Assembly: GCA_023213395.1 (NCBI GenBank)
Contig: CM041465.1
Coordinates: forward strand, 78,251,741 to 78,315,740
Length of the DNA: 64,000 nucleotides
Direction of reading: 5' to 3'
Origin: Cycas panzhihuaensis
Taxonomy: Eukaryota; Cycadophyta
Each line of letters begins with the position of its first letter. Position 1 is the first letter of the stretch. Below are positions 11,778-22,929 of the stretch, piece by piece. The notes under the pieces were generated by a model. That model made no database searches and was not told where the DNA came from. It saw nothing but the letters and a program-made list of their open reading frames with translations. The position numbers and the translations under genes are program-made.

Positions 11778-12000
11778 TGACGTATGTATAAAATAGACAC
11801 CATATTGGAGAATTGGCTAAAACTCAATTATGAACAAAGAAGAGTACATACTTATAGTACAAGCTCACCACTAGTGAGAGAACCCCATTGGACTACTTAA
11901 ATGTGGCACACATATCAAGGTGGCCCATAACTCTAATATAAAATACAAGAAATAGAGAGAGTTTATATAGGGTTAATGGAATTAAGTATTACACCCAACA
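11778..12000 (-). repeat. 5' LTR of the 14-3-3-bearing element
   Basis: Plus-strand start TGACGTATGTATAAAA, end TTACACCCAACA. A TATA-like TATATAAACTC on the minus strand lies near 11964-11974, close to the LTR start, where an LTR promoter would sit. Confidence 0.7.
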
Positions 12001-12816
12001 TTATCATTTCATATTTTTTTTATTTTTATTTTATTAGTATATACATGGTAGTTCATACTAATCCTGGAGTGAAAAAGAGTCTTAAAAGGAAAAGATTATA
12101 AGGAATAGTGAAGGATAGGAGATAGATAAAAGATAAAAGGTAGTAGATGGAAGGGATTAATAATTCTATTTTTATAAACATAAAACCATTTAAAACAAAT
12201 AATAATAGGTTTATAAAAGTAGAAAATAGAATAATGTAAGTTTTTATAATGAAAAACTTAAATAATTCTTATCATACTCTAGACAAATTATATAAACATA
12301 GAGTAAAATCCATATTCATATAATATATCTTAACAAAAACATGTTATTTACAAAATGAAAGATTACTCTCACTTGATAAACAACTAATTTTCTGAGTATA
12401 TTGGATTCCTCATTGGCTCCTTTTAGGGGTGAGAAGCTTTTAGGATCTTACCCCCTGCCATGATCCTTTATACCCCCAAATTCCTATGTAGGTATACCCT
12501 TTCTAATACTTTATTTCATCCCTAAACCTATAATATTAACCTTCACACTACTTAAACCTTTATCTTCAAGAATTAGTAGTTTATACTCTTTTCAGAGTGA
12601 TGGTTTATACTCATTCTGGAATAGGGTTCCCCTAGCTAAAGATAAGAGTCAATTGAAATAATCATCTAAGATAAAAGATACAAGAGTGTAAGCTTTAGTA
12701 TTAAAGGTTCAAGGGACATACTAAATAGTGATAAAATAGAATAATAACACTAATGATGAAGCCTGATGATGAAGGAGAAGGGGTCGTGAAGAGTGCACCT
12801 AATATATCCCAACTAA

Positions 12817-13257
12817 CTAGTAAACTATAATTTGAGAATTAAAATAAATGATAATGGGTCTAAGATAAGAATGAGAAATATCAAATAAGGCTCCTATAAT
12901 AGCATAGTATTTAGCTTCATTATTAGTTTCTCTAGGTATAAATAGGCCAGTGGAGAGGAGAGGATTTCCTAATTGGTCATAAATCACCCAAGTAATAACA
13001 GGTAGTCTTGGGTTGCCTTTACTACCTTCATTAGTAAAAATACTTAATGCCATAGGAAGATAGGACCAATATTTGGAGATGATGTGATCAATAGAGAAGA
13101 GTGCAAAAATAAACAATAAGGAGACAATAATGATTAATGTCAGTTCTAACTGCAAACATGGAAAAGAAAAATCATAATTGGGATAATCATAATCAACAAG
13201 AATAAAATATGTTAAGTAAGGTTCAATTATAATTGAGGCTATAATGGGCCCAAGCAA
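12817..13257 (-). pseudogene. RNase H relic of the Tat-like element
   Basis: From about 13032 down to 12817 the minus frame reads NEGSKGNP, WVIYDQLGNPLLSTG, then NNEAKYYAIIGAL and IIIYFNSQIIVY. These match the RNase H fold of Tat-group second RNase H domains: D-G-x-S-x-G-N-P, N-N-x-A-E-Y and D-S-Q. Two catalytic Asp positions are now Asn (NEGS and NSQ), so the domain would be dead even where it is open. The upstream third of the ORF is hydrophobic and I cannot assign it. Such domains degrade the RNA strand of the RNA:DNA hybrid. Confidence 0.65.
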
Positions 13258-13364
13258 CTAGACCTAAACATCTTAAATGACTCATCCAAATAAACCCAAC
13301 CTATTACATAGATAGGTGGGGATGAAGTTACCATACAACTTACCCCAGATTATAAGTGGATGAT

Positions 13365-13368
<4 letters not shown>

Positions 13369-13402
<34 letters not shown>
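13369..13402. repeat. (AT)17 microsatellite
   Basis: An uninterrupted AT dinucleotide run inside the Tat-like relic. Confidence 0.95.
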
Positions 13403-13404
<2 letters not shown>

Positions 13405-14182
13405 CTCTTTTTTTTTTGAATTTTCTTTTAATTTTTTTTTTAGAATAAACCTTCTTCTTTCACTTTTTCTTGTTTTGATATTTATAAGAAAGGGTTCATA
13501 ACCATCTAATTATGAAGTTCTTTTACTAAGTATAGTAAGGATTTATCCTTTTTAATAGAACCAAAATAAAATAAGAGACTAATCTCCTTAAGGATTAAAC
13601 TACAGGAAAAAGAGGAAATCAAAATCACAGTATCTCTAATTGTAAAGGAAAGATAGTAGATTAAGTACTCACTTCAAAATATAGATAAAGAGAACCAAGG
13701 ATAAATAAAAAAGAAAAAAGAAAATAAGTGATAATGACTAAGAAGGAATCCTCAGAATGAGGGACTAGTAAGTAGAGGTATAATCTGAGTAACTAATAAA
13801 GTATCTATAGCTGATGAACAAGTCTCTCTTTTTAAGGATGAGGAAAAATGATAAAGCTGGGAGCTCAGGTTCTCTCTTAAGCACAAAGCTCAAAAGACAA
13901 AAAGACCAATACCCTCAAAAAAGAGTGCTCATGACCAATGCATATGCTAGAGGGAGTAATAGACTTGTATGATCATGAGTAAAATCTTTTATGAAAGTAA
14001 GAACAACTCAAAAAAGAATGAAGAATAATTAATAAATAGAATTACCCATAGTTTTAGCTCATTAGGCAATCAAAGAATTTGGAGCTATAGTTTATCCTTA
14101 TTGCAAAGTCAAGATGTCTACCATAGTTTATACTCTTTAGTAAATAAATTTCTAAGAGTTATAGTTTATACTTATTACAAAG

Positions 14183-14430
14183 TTAAGTATTGATTAAACT
14201 TGTGATGGGACAAAGGTCATTTAAAGGAATAAGAACTCTATATTGATAAGAAAAATCTTTAATAAATGAGGTCATCTCAAATCTTGTTATGCAAGTGAGA
14301 AACTGGTTATCAAAGTATAAAGGAAAAAGTAATTGAAGTGAGTTCTTCAAAATAGTAAAGGGAGGCACAACATGATGCAATAACCTAATATTATCATCAT
14401 CTTTTGTGAAGCCAAAAGGTAATTACTTGA
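14183..14430 (-). pseudogene. unassigned coding relic of the Tat-like element
   Basis: The minus frame reads LPFGFTKDDDNIRLLHHVVPP, then FDNQFLTCITRFE, open except for one stop. The open run and residue balance suggest it was coding. I do not recognise the family. It lies between the unassigned block at 14819-15240 and the RNase H relic, where a gypsy element would have protease or reverse transcriptase, but no motif of either is visible. Confidence 0.4.
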
Positions 14431-14818
14431 AGGAAACCTTATATTGACTATTACTCTCAAGGGTAGAGTCTAATAAAGGTCTTGGTGTATTAGTTAGTCT
14501 CAAACTAATAAAAGAAGTCCTTCCCAATGACATTAATTTCTTTTCTTGAAAGAGAAAAAAAAATCACTTAATGAGGATGAATTCCTTAAGGCTAGAAAGG
14601 ATGTAAAGCTTTAGGAAAAAAGGAGAGATGGCCTTATTTAAAATGGTTCTAGTCTCATAAGCATGTTATATAAAATTATTATGAGCTAGAAGTGGGCTAT
14701 ATAAAATTAACTCACAATAATGATTAGGGTGAATTGAAGGAATATCTAGTAAAAGTTTCAGTGGGAATATGATGGAAGGTAAGGCAAACACTCATGAAAT
14801 CATACCCAATGCTTATTG

Positions 14819-15240
14819 TGGAATAAGTGAAATAAGAATAGATATAATATATGTATCAACTCTAACCAAGATGAGGGAAAGAATAAGTGAATAAAGTCTA
14901 ACCCCTAAGGACACATATTGGGTAAATAGATTAATAGTAGAAATAGGAAAATCAATCTCATCATCTTGGGGTTAAATCCCTTCCTTAAATGAGTTAGGTA
15001 TAGTTATTTCTAAAGAACAACTCTCCCATTTCAATGAGCCAAAGTCATCAATGTATGACCTTTTAGGTTTTTGCAAGTCATAACAAGTGGGACACTCGAT
15101 AAGGAGTTTATTAACCTTATCAAGGTAAGTGTCAATATCATGCTCATGAGAAATCTCAATGAGTTAGCTCTAAGAATGATATAAAGTTTCAATAGGTAGC
15201 TCTATATTAAGGATGGAGGACAAGTCAACAAGAGTTCTTA
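14819..15240 (-). pseudogene. unassigned coding relic downstream of gag
   Basis: A single minus frame of about 140 codons has only three stops: RTLVDLSSILNIELPIETLY, HDIDTYLDKVNKLLIECPTC, YDLQKPKRSYIDDFGSLKWE, SCSLEITIPNSFKEG, then hydrophobic YVSLGVRLYSLILSLILVRV. A CPTC pair could be part of a zinc site. The block sits just after gag on the element's strand. I cannot name the domain. It could be a lineage-specific part of Tat gag-pol or a captured host segment. Confidence 0.45.
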
Positions 15241-15864
15241 GGATCTCATCTTTATCAAAGGAACAAGAGCTCTTATCCTTAGGATAGGAATCAATTTAGG
15301 GAAAGATTGGTCAAAAAAAGACTCACCATCTGACTCACAAAGAGATACAAAAGAATGTATAATGTCATCAATAGAGAAGTTACCAATAAGACTAGTTGTA
15401 ATTGATGGCCCTTGATGGTACAACAATATGAAGGGAGTGGTGTAAGATATTGATTAGGCAATAATCTCTATAGGACACAAACTGGCTTTGTATACTTTTG
15501 ATGGAATTGGGCTTGAGTGTATGATTGTGCTAATCATTTTAGGACTAGTGTTAGAAGATTCTACCTGATGAGAAATTAGTGAAGACAAAACTATACATTG
15601 ATAGGCTTATTATATAACAAATTGATAGATTTTGTTAAGTCAGTCTTTAGAAATTTTAGGATTACATAGTGTATCAAGATCTAAGTAATGTTTCCTAAAA
15701 TATTTTATAGGTTTATTATCCATTAGTCTAATTACAAAAAAAGCTTTCTATTCCACCAAAAAAGGACAAGTGATATCAAATTCACTTATAAAGATATCCA
15801 TCAATTATTGAAATAAGAAAATTAAATTTAGAGGTAATTGGTGAAATCACATGAGTGCACTACC

Positions 15865-16140
15865 TCACAATATCCTTGAGAAAAGTCTCATAAATAAAAG
15901 ATTATTAGACATATAATAGGCACATGTAAATATAAATTTCTTTACGTGCCTTAAAGGATCTTGTCTTGGTATCCCCCTGAATATAGGTAATATAAGAATG
16001 TAAGAGAAAAGGCTACAAAGGAACACCTCATATGGAAAAGTGCTCTTCTCATAGGCAAGGTCATGTATAAGTGATATGCTTATATGAGAAGAGGGTGGTC
16101 TCAATGACTTTCTAAGTTGAGAATGAGGTGTAATTTCCAT
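15865..16140 (-). pseudogene. gag relic of the Tat-like element
   Basis: The minus ORF from the ATG at 16140 contains FRGIPRQDPLRHVKKFIF, then LLFMRLFSRIL. This matches the gypsy gag (retrotrans_gag) pattern F-x-G-x-x-D-P-x-x-H-(V/I)-x-x-F...(M/L)-R-L-F-P-x-x-L. It stops after about 92 residues. The ATG lies only about 30 bases from the primer site, leaving almost no leader. Gag would form the virus-like particle. Confidence 0.6.
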
Positions 16141-16167
16141 CACTTTAAATAAGAAAATAAATGGTAA

Positions 16168-16185
16168 TCCCCAGTAAGGTCGCTA
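16168..16185 (-). other. primer-binding-like site of Tat-like element
   Basis: The minus strand reads TAGCGACCTTACTGGGGA a few bases after the 5' LTR end. It resembles the TGGCGCC..TGCCGGGGA sites of Athila/Tat elements, with several mismatches. Confidence 0.5.
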
Positions 16186-16191
16186 GAAAGA

Positions 16192-17385
16192 TGGTGTGCT
16201 TCGATCAGATGTAGACTAGGTATCTCTTAACTAGCGGTATGTTACCTTTATTTCCAGTCTGAGCCAATAAACAAGAAGCCTAAGGGATCCTAAGGGACCA
16301 CCTTTTCCAACTCCTAATAAGAAGCCTCCACTTATTTGTAATATCTAACTAGAATATGAGTAATACAATGAAAGACTAGAGTGTAAAGGGGATGGTTGAA
16401 TCCACTCACCTATATAATTAGATAGAGGAGTTCTGAATTCAAGATTATACTAATAATGTATCTTGTATCCTTCCTAGGGACACTTTTCCTTCCATTCTTT
16501 CAACCTTTTAAGTTTTACTAAAATGAAGGAAAAAGGGTTAAGTGATGGAAAGCTTGCCTCTTTTTCTCTTATATATTTTCAAATGAAATGCAATCACAAA
16601 AGTAAATAATAAAATAATAAGATCTAACTACTCTTTCTTTTAACAAATAAGTAAGAGAACTAAGTATACATACAAAATTTTCTTCCTTTTCTTTTTATAA
16701 AACAAAAACACACTAAGAATGAAAGAGAAGCTACTTTTTCTAAACGCAAAACACACATTTTTAATGGAAAAAATAAATGTGAAATGCAACTAGCATAATC
16801 ATGCACCTATATATGGAATTTAATAAAAGATTAAGTAATATGTGATGCTTTTATAATGTTTTTTTTTTAACTTTACATGCTAATTTTCCTTTTAGAGAAT
16901 GAATGTAAAAGAAAGTGAGAGATCTCAAAGATATATTTATATTATTATGGATGATATTCAAACAACAAAATTACATGTAATCAACTATAATCAAATCACC
17001 ATTCATAAACAAACAATAAATTAGGAAAATAGAGAGATTCTATCACAAATGGAGTCTTTTAAACACTATAGGATCCTTGAATCTCATGCAATCTGACCAC
17101 AATAAAGATATATTATTTATATATTCAAATTTCTTTTCTAAAACAAGAAGAAATAAAGAGAATGAAGTCAAATAAGATAATACTAGTATTTTTATGCAAT
17201 TTCTAGTCTATTGATGAATTTCTACCTCAAAATGGCTTTCTCTCTTTTATGCAGTCAAACTTCTTCAAGTTTTCCCTCAAAACCAACAAGGAAAAAAGAA
17301 GAAACACATGAAAAACCAACTCAACAATAGCCATAGAGAAGTAAAGGTAAGACTAGACCTCTTAGGGACTTGGACAACTAAAAAT
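16192..17385 (-). repeat. 5' LTR of Tat-like element, truncated
   Basis: It aligns with 3138-4330 from TGGTGTGCTT to GGACAACTAAAAA. It then breaks off, so about 52 bases present in the other LTR are missing. The truncated edge meets AT-rich sequence of unknown origin. Confidence 0.7.
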
Positions 17386-17759
17386 AAAAGTTACAAGCTA
17401 TAAATAAATATTAATATTAATATTTTTTTACTTACTTTTTAATTCATTTAATACTTGGCATATCCATTTATATACATATGCATTATTTAGTACATATATT
17501 ATTTATGCTATTAGAATATTAAATTTCATAAATATTCTATAGCTTTTGTATAAGTCATTCCATAATTATTAATAATTGTATTAGAGCTAAGGTGTAATGT
17601 AAGTTAAATAGATTTTGAAGCATATGTAAAGATCTTAATGAGGAATCACATAAAAGTAGTGTACTAGAAGCAAGAAGCAAGGCAAAGTAGGATATTAAAG
17701 ACCACATGCACATGGTAAAAAACTTTGCTATCTGAGGATGATCCATACATGTGCTATAT
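17386..17759. other. AT-rich spacer
   Basis: I see no coding relic or element end here beyond the 3' GGTTT target duplication at 17760-17764. The short ORFs show no family resemblance. Confidence 0.5.
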
Positions 17760-17764
17760 GGTTT

Positions 17765-18831
17765 TAATCCAGGAGGATCTACCATATGTTTACAGGATGC
17801 AGAAAATGCTAGGCATTGGAATAACTGAAAGAGATATGGCCAAAATAGTATCAAAATTATATGAAATTTTGTGTAATGGAAGAAGAGACATCCCACTACA
17901 TGTGTAAAAAAGGTGGGGTTCAGAAAATATCATTTGATTAGAGTTAAAGCCTTGTTTTACATAAAATTAATCCCATAGCTAGTAGAAAAACAACAAATAC
18001 ATATTATCATTAAATGAGTAAAAATGCAGTCAAATGACATCTAAATGAGCTAAAATTTTGTAGAATCAGAGGGGACATTATTCCTAAATGTATTCCAAAT
18101 TTGAGCCAAATTTGAGTTCGTTAAAGTTAGTTACAAGCCACAAATTCAATCCTTATTTTGCATAAAATGAATCCCACAGCTAGCAGAAAAACAACAAATA
18201 CATATTATCATTAAATGAATAAAAATGTGGTCAAATGACATCCAAATGAGCTAAAATTTTGTGGAAGTAGAGGGGACATGTGTTCCTATATGTTTACCAA
18301 ATTTGAGCTAAATTGTAATCTGTTAAGGTTAGTTACAAGCCACAACATTTAAGAATTGCATGAAGGCCACTTGGACAACATGCATTCTGGTGATTAGTGG
18401 TTATACTTGCATGATTGCCACTTGTTAAACATGTAATTTTGGTTTCTTTCTATAAACTGAGCCCTATTATGGGTTGTATAGATGGTTCTTAGAGGTGAAA
18501 GACACTTGACTTAGGAAGCATCCTTGGGGAAGCATTTTAGAGGGTTGGAGTCCCCCTTATGGTATAATTGTATCATTTATTCCTTGTAATTTAACTATTC
18601 TTTTACTAGTTGATTTCTCCACCATTAAATGGAGATTTTTATAGTTTAATAAAAGTACTACTCCTCATAATTTTGGAGCAATGCCAAGAATAAATGATTT
18701 AGTATAGAATTTCCTTTTGTGCGCTCATTTTTATTTTGATGTTATTGGGATTTCTACACCAACTCCCATGATCTCAAGGAGAAATGGTTGATAATTGACT
18801 TCTTCACCAATTAAGCTCTATTTTAGGATCA
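17765..18831 (+). repeat. 5' LTR of gypsy element
   Basis: It ends GGATCA just before the primer site. It is 1067 bp, against 865 bp for its partner. The extra length is a 201-bp internal tandem duplication (17950-18351). A TATA-like CTATAAAC lies near 18452. Confidence 0.9.
17950..18351 (+). repeat. two tandem 201-bp copies inside the 5' LTR
   Basis: Copy one starts CCTTGTTTTACATAAAATTA (17950) and copy two CCTTATTTTGCATAAAATGA (18151). Each runs through AAATGAGCTAAAATTTTGT and GAGGGGACAT to GTTAGTTACAAGCCACAA. The 3' LTR has a single copy. Confidence 0.9.
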
Positions 18832-18836
18832 TATTT

Positions 18837-18848
18837 TGGTATCAGAGC
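18837..18848 (+). other. primer-binding site, initiator tRNA-Met
   Basis: TGGTATCAGAGC, a perfect plant consensus, five bases after the LTR end. Confidence 0.95.
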
Positions 18849-18964
18849 ATGTGATCTTTGTTATAGGGACTTGAATGGTACAAACAAGGAAAGGATATAA
18901 AAAGAAAGGTGAAGCTTTTCTTGTGTTGTAATTACCAAGAAGACAAAGAAAGAATCCAAGCACC

Positions 18965-19900
18965 ATGGTTGAAAAAGAAGATGGAGAAATTAGATTTGAA
19001 AATCTTGAGAAGAATGTAGAAGTCTTGATGCAAATGATGACCCAAATTCTATCTCTAGTCAAGGGAAAAGGTAAAGAGAAAGAAGTTGAAGAAGGATCCA
19101 CATATGACCACAACCATGAAGAGGAAGAGGAGGAGACCTTAAAGCACTCATTTGAAGAAAGTAAGGGTACTTTATCTCATCAACCCTTCAAGGTGGAGGC
19201 AAAGTTGGATATTCCAACTTATGATGGAGAGGTAAATACTAAAAAGTTGGACCATTGGTTAGATCAACTTGAAACCTACTTCACAATTTATGCTTATAGC
19301 AATGCTCAAAAGCTTTCATTTGCTAGGCTCAAGTTGTGTAAACATGTATTGACATGGTGGAATGTATATTTGAAGACTCATGATGTATCTTCTTTTTCAT
19401 GGATAGATTTTAAGAAAATAATAAATAAGCAATTCTACCCCATAGGTCATAAGGAAGACTAATGGGTCACTTGGCAATATTTACGCCAAGGGAGAGGTGT
19501 ATGTGTCTAAGACTATACTTCTTTATTTTTTAGGCATGGCATGATACTTGGTATTAATATGGATGAACATATCACTCTTATGAAATTCATTAGAGGATTA
19601 CATGAATACATAAGGAAGGAACTAAGGCTTTTTAAGGTTATATCCATTGGATAAGCAAGTAGAATGGCTATGGCAATAGAAAGTAAAAGCAAGAAATCTA
19701 CATTCATGTTTAAAGATTCTACTTTTACTTCTAATAAGTATGAAAAGAATCCTAAATTGCACTCATCTAAAAGGCAAGAAGGAAAGAAGAAAAGAACTAA
19801 TTTTGTTAAAAGTTCTAGCTATTGTGAGCATTGTGATATTAGTAGTCATATTATAGCAAAGTGTTGGAAGTTACATCCAGAGCTAAAGCCAAAGTATATC
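18965..19900 (+). pseudogene. gypsy gag with CCHC zinc knuckle
   Basis: The ATG in ACCATGG context at 18965 opens a 165-residue segment. An N-terminal coiled-coil-like, acidic part is followed by the gag core FDG-like IPTYDGEVNTKKLDHWLDQL and WWNVYLKTH, with FYPIGHKED at its end. After a stop at 19460 the same frame continues (GINMDEHITLMKFIRGLHEY, then Lys/Ser-rich sequence) to the nucleic-acid-binding knuckle CEHCDISSHIIAKC, CX2CX4HX4C, near 19830. Stops break the frame at least twice. Gag assembles the particle and binds element RNA. Confidence 0.88.
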
Positions 19901-20019
19901 AATGATATAGAATTAAGAAAGAAGGAAAAAGGGAAAGCACTACTTTCTGAGGTGGAGATTCAAAGTGAAGGAGAAGAAGAGAAGGTTACTCTACTTACAA
20001 ATTATGGAGATGATGCAAT

Positions 20020-20330
20020 AAGGGAGGAACTATTTCACTTGAAGCTTCAAGTAGGAAATAGTATTATTGGTGCCATTATAGATCCAGGGAGCCAAAAGAA
20101 TTTGATCTCAGAAAGTTTGGTAAAAAGCATTGGGTTGGTAACTACTCCTCACCCTCATCCATATCCTCTTGGTTGGATCCATAAAGATATAGAAATGTAA
20201 ATATCAAAGCAATGTACACTTAAATTTTCCATCACTAATGATTTTGTTGATGAAGTAATATGTGATGTGGTGCCATTAGATGTATGCCATGTTATGCTTG
20301 GGAGTCCCTACTTGTGGGATCAAGATGCAC
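20020..20330 (+). pseudogene. gypsy aspartic protease relic
   Basis: FHLKLQVGNSIIGAIIDPGS and NLISESLVKSIGL match the retropepsin region. The active-site D-S/T-G reads DPG, so the Ser/Thr is lost. Downstream VICDVVPLDVCHVMLGSPYL contains the usual second conserved stretch (LG.P.L). A stop separates the two halves at about 20200. It would cleave the polyprotein. Confidence 0.8.
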
Positions 20331-20557
20331 TCTTCTATTGAAGGGAGAGAAAGTATCGGTTGATGAAGGATAACAAGGGATTTACAATAAAGGCTACAAA
20401 GAAGCACTTGGATAAGATAGCATTAATTTCAGCCACTCAAGCAAAAAGGATGATCAATGCATGTGGTAAATTTATCATTTTAATGGTAAGGAGAAAAGAA
20501 TAACTAGGAGATGAAGAAGGTCCTTCTACTCACACTCTTCTTATATCACCTAAACAA

Positions 20558-21340
20558 ATGCAACAAATTGAGGAGTTAAAGATAAGGTTTGATATTCTAT
20601 TTCAACATGTTGATGAGCTACCACCAAAGAGAAAGATAGAGCATGAAATCACTCTTGTAGGAGATGCACCATTGCCTAATGTTACTTTGTATAGGCACTC
20701 CATTATAGAGAATAATGAGATAAAGAGCCAATTTGAGGAGTTGCTTGATCAAGGGGTCATAAGACCTTCATGTTCACCTTGCGGGTCACCAATTGTCTTG
20801 GTGCCTAAGAAGGATGGAGGATGGAGAATGTGTATAGACTTTCATGCTTTGAATAAAATTACAATTAAAAATCGCTACCCTTTGCCTCACATAGATGATT
20901 TGCTTGATTAAATTCAGTATGTTTGTTATTTTACTAAGTTGGATTTGAAAAGCGGTTATCACTAAGTTAGGGTCAAGGAGGAGGACATATGGAAGATGGC
21001 CTTCAAAACAAAGCAATGACTCTTTGAATGGATGGTTATGTCTTTCGAATTATGTAATACTCCTGCAACATTCATGAGGCTAATGAATGAAATGTTAAGG
21101 CCTTACTTGGATAATTTTGTTATTGTCTATCTTGATGACATTTTGATTTTCAGTAACACATGGGAGGAACATTTGTAGCACATAGAAGAAGATTTAAAGA
21201 CTATGGCTAAGCATCATTTGAAGCTTAATGTGAAGAAGTGTGAATTTGATAAGGAGAACTTTATCTTCTTAGGCTTTGTGGTTGGAGGAGGAAAGTTAAG
21301 CATTGATCCACTCAAGACTCAAGCCATCCTCAAATGTCCT
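20558..21340 (+). pseudogene. gypsy reverse transcriptase
   Basis: [40 protein letters not shown] and [12 protein letters not shown] give the fingers and the first catalytic Asp region (FTKLDLKSGYH near 20935). [11 protein letters not shown] near 21125-21155 is the intact catalytic box. FLGFVVGGG and ILKCPRPTNI mark the thumb/connection. Stops occur after DDLLD, SGYH, KTKQ and EEHL, mostly where the family has Gln or Arg. Confidence 0.93.
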
Positions 21341-21900
21341 AGGCCAACAAACATCACAAAGGTAAGAAGTTTTTTATGAGCTTGTCAATACTTGAAAAAG
21401 TTTATTCTTCATTTCTCACAGGTTGCAGCACCTCTACATGGATTGACAAAATCTAGTAAAAAGTTTACTTGGGGTTCTAAGGAGGAAGAAACTTTTCTTC
21501 TTTTAAAGAAGAAAATTTGTGAAGCACCAGTTTTGGTAATGCTAAATTTACAAAGGCCTTTTGAAGTAGAAGCTGATGCAAGTGGAAATACGATGGGAAC
21601 TGTCCTTATTCAAGATGGGAAGCCTATTGCTTACCATTCAGAAGTCTTCACCCCTTAAGTAAAAAACTACCTAACATATGATCGAGAAATGTTCGCACTT
21701 CATCAAGCATGCAAGCATTGGAGGTCCTACTTACTTGGAAAAGAGGTTGTAGTTCATACTGATCATAAGCCTCTTCAATTTTTACAAACCCAAAGTAAAT
21801 TACAGCAAGCAAGACACATGAAGTAGATGAGTTATTTACAACAATTCAATATTGTAATTAAGTATAAAAAGGGATCTACAAACAAAATTGTTGATATGTT
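21341..21900 (+). pseudogene. gypsy RNase H relic
   Basis: FTWGSKEEETFLLLKKKICE precedes the domain. VEADASGNTMGTVLIQDGKP carries the catalytic DAS, YDREMFALHQACKHWRSYLL the Glu motif, and VVHTDHKPLQFL the THDHKPL-type Asp motif. Stops follow VFTP and RHMK. RNase H removes template RNA. Confidence 0.9.
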
Positions 21901-22079
21901 ATCTAGACCACCTTATTCCACTTCTTCTTCTACTTTTGTTTGTAGTTCTCTTATGAGTTTACAGGTGGAGCTAATACATCATGAAGAGTACAAAGACTTG
22001 TACCATGAAGATGAAGCTTTGAAGGAAGAATTAGAGAACCTAGTGAAAGGAAGACCTTCTCAGCTTGCTTGGAAGGATG

Positions 22080-22910
22080 GTATACTTTTCAAAGGGAAGC
22101 AACTCTATGTTCCATCAAAAGGAGACAAGATCAAGTGGCTTAGAGAAGCCCATACTTCTAAAGTAGCTGGTCACTTTGGTATAGAGAAGACTTTAGAAAA
22201 CTTGAGAAGATATGTTGTATGGCCAAAAATGCAAAATGATGTAAAAAAATATGTAAAAGGATGTGTAATGTGTAATACTTCTAAGCCTTCTTCTAGAAAC
22301 TTAGGATTGTATACACCACTTCCTATTCCTGCTAGACCTTGGGAAAGTATCTCCATTAATTTCTTAGGGGGACTTCCCATGACTAGGAAGGGACATGATT
22401 ATCTCTTTATTGTTGTAGATAGGTTCATTAAAATGATATGTCTAATACCTTGTAGAAAGACAATCACAAGAATAGGAGCAGCTGAGTTATTCTTTGAGCA
22501 TGTATGGAAGAATTTTGGCTTGCCTTCTTCTATCATTTCAGATCGGGACACTCGATTCCTTTCATCATTTTGGAAGTCACTATGGGAGATAATGGATACC
22601 AAATTGAAGAGGAGTACAAGTTTCCATCCTCAAATAGATGGACAAACCAAAGTAATGAACAGAACTTCGGTACATTTATTGAGAGGATATAATTCCAAGC
22701 ATCCAAAGACTTGGGATGAATAATTGGCTTTTCTACAATTTGCATTTAATAGAGCAATGCATGCATCACACTCTAAAGCAACTTTTGATGTTTATTTGGA
22801 ATACTTGCCTCAAAGTCCATTTGACTTGGAGTTTTCCATGCAAGCTAAGGAAGGATCCATCAAAAAGAAGGAGGAGCATGATAAGGCTTTAAGATACTTG
22901 GAGAAGATCT
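22080..22910 (+). pseudogene. gypsy integrase
   Basis: The HHCC zinc domain reads HTSKVAGHFGIEKT then CVMCNTSKP (about 22150-22285). In the core, the position of the first catalytic Asp (family MDF) reads SINFLGGLP, so Asp is replaced by Asn. SDRDTRFLSSFW keeps the second Asp, and SFHPQIDGQTKVMNRT matches the Glu region with Asn in place of the catalytic Glu (family Q-x-E-x-x-N-R). A stop after TWDE and one after YLEKI follow. The enzyme would be inactive. Confidence 0.9.
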
Positions 22911-22929
22911 AGAGAGTCCACAAGAAGTA

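Larger units (their letters stand above)
8505..12000 (-). mobile_element. non-autonomous short-LTR retrotransposon carrying a 14-3-3 fragment
   Basis: Direct repeats 8505-8711 and 11778-12000 match closely. On the minus strand they start TGTTGGGTGTAA and end in CA. A polypurine tract adjoins the left copy, giving minus orientation. The roughly 3.07-kb internal region has no gag or pol that I can recognise. It contains a 14-3-3 gene fragment at 10720-10925 and exon-like sequence at about 10370-10450. I could not match a target duplication (flanks AAATA and TTATC) or a clear primer site, so the boundaries may be off by a few bases. It lies inside the Tat-like relic. Confidence 0.7.
3138..17385 (-). 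mobile_element. Tat-like Ty3/gypsy relic with nested insertion
   Basis: Direct repeats 3138-4382 and 16192-17385 match along their length and are about 13 kb apart. On the minus strand the right repeat is the 5' LTR. It is followed by a primer-binding-like site, a gag relic, an unassigned coding block and an RNase H relic; the left repeat is preceded by a polypurine tract. The TGGCGAC..TACTGGGGA type of primer site, the long LTRs, the second RNase H and an antisense ORF near the 3' LTR all suggest the Tat group. I found neither reverse transcriptase nor integrase. A 3.5-kb element is inserted at 8505-12000. The right LTR is truncated, so no target duplication can be read. Confidence 0.7.

Noticed and set aside
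13369-13402. (AT)17 tract as a replication origin or matrix attachment site
   Set aside because: A plain dinucleotide microsatellite inside a dead element; nothing else points to such a role.
17555-17907. Overlapping ORFs on both strands at the gypsy LTR edge
   Set aside because: They span the LTR boundary and target duplication and contain no known domain; the LTR explains the sequence.
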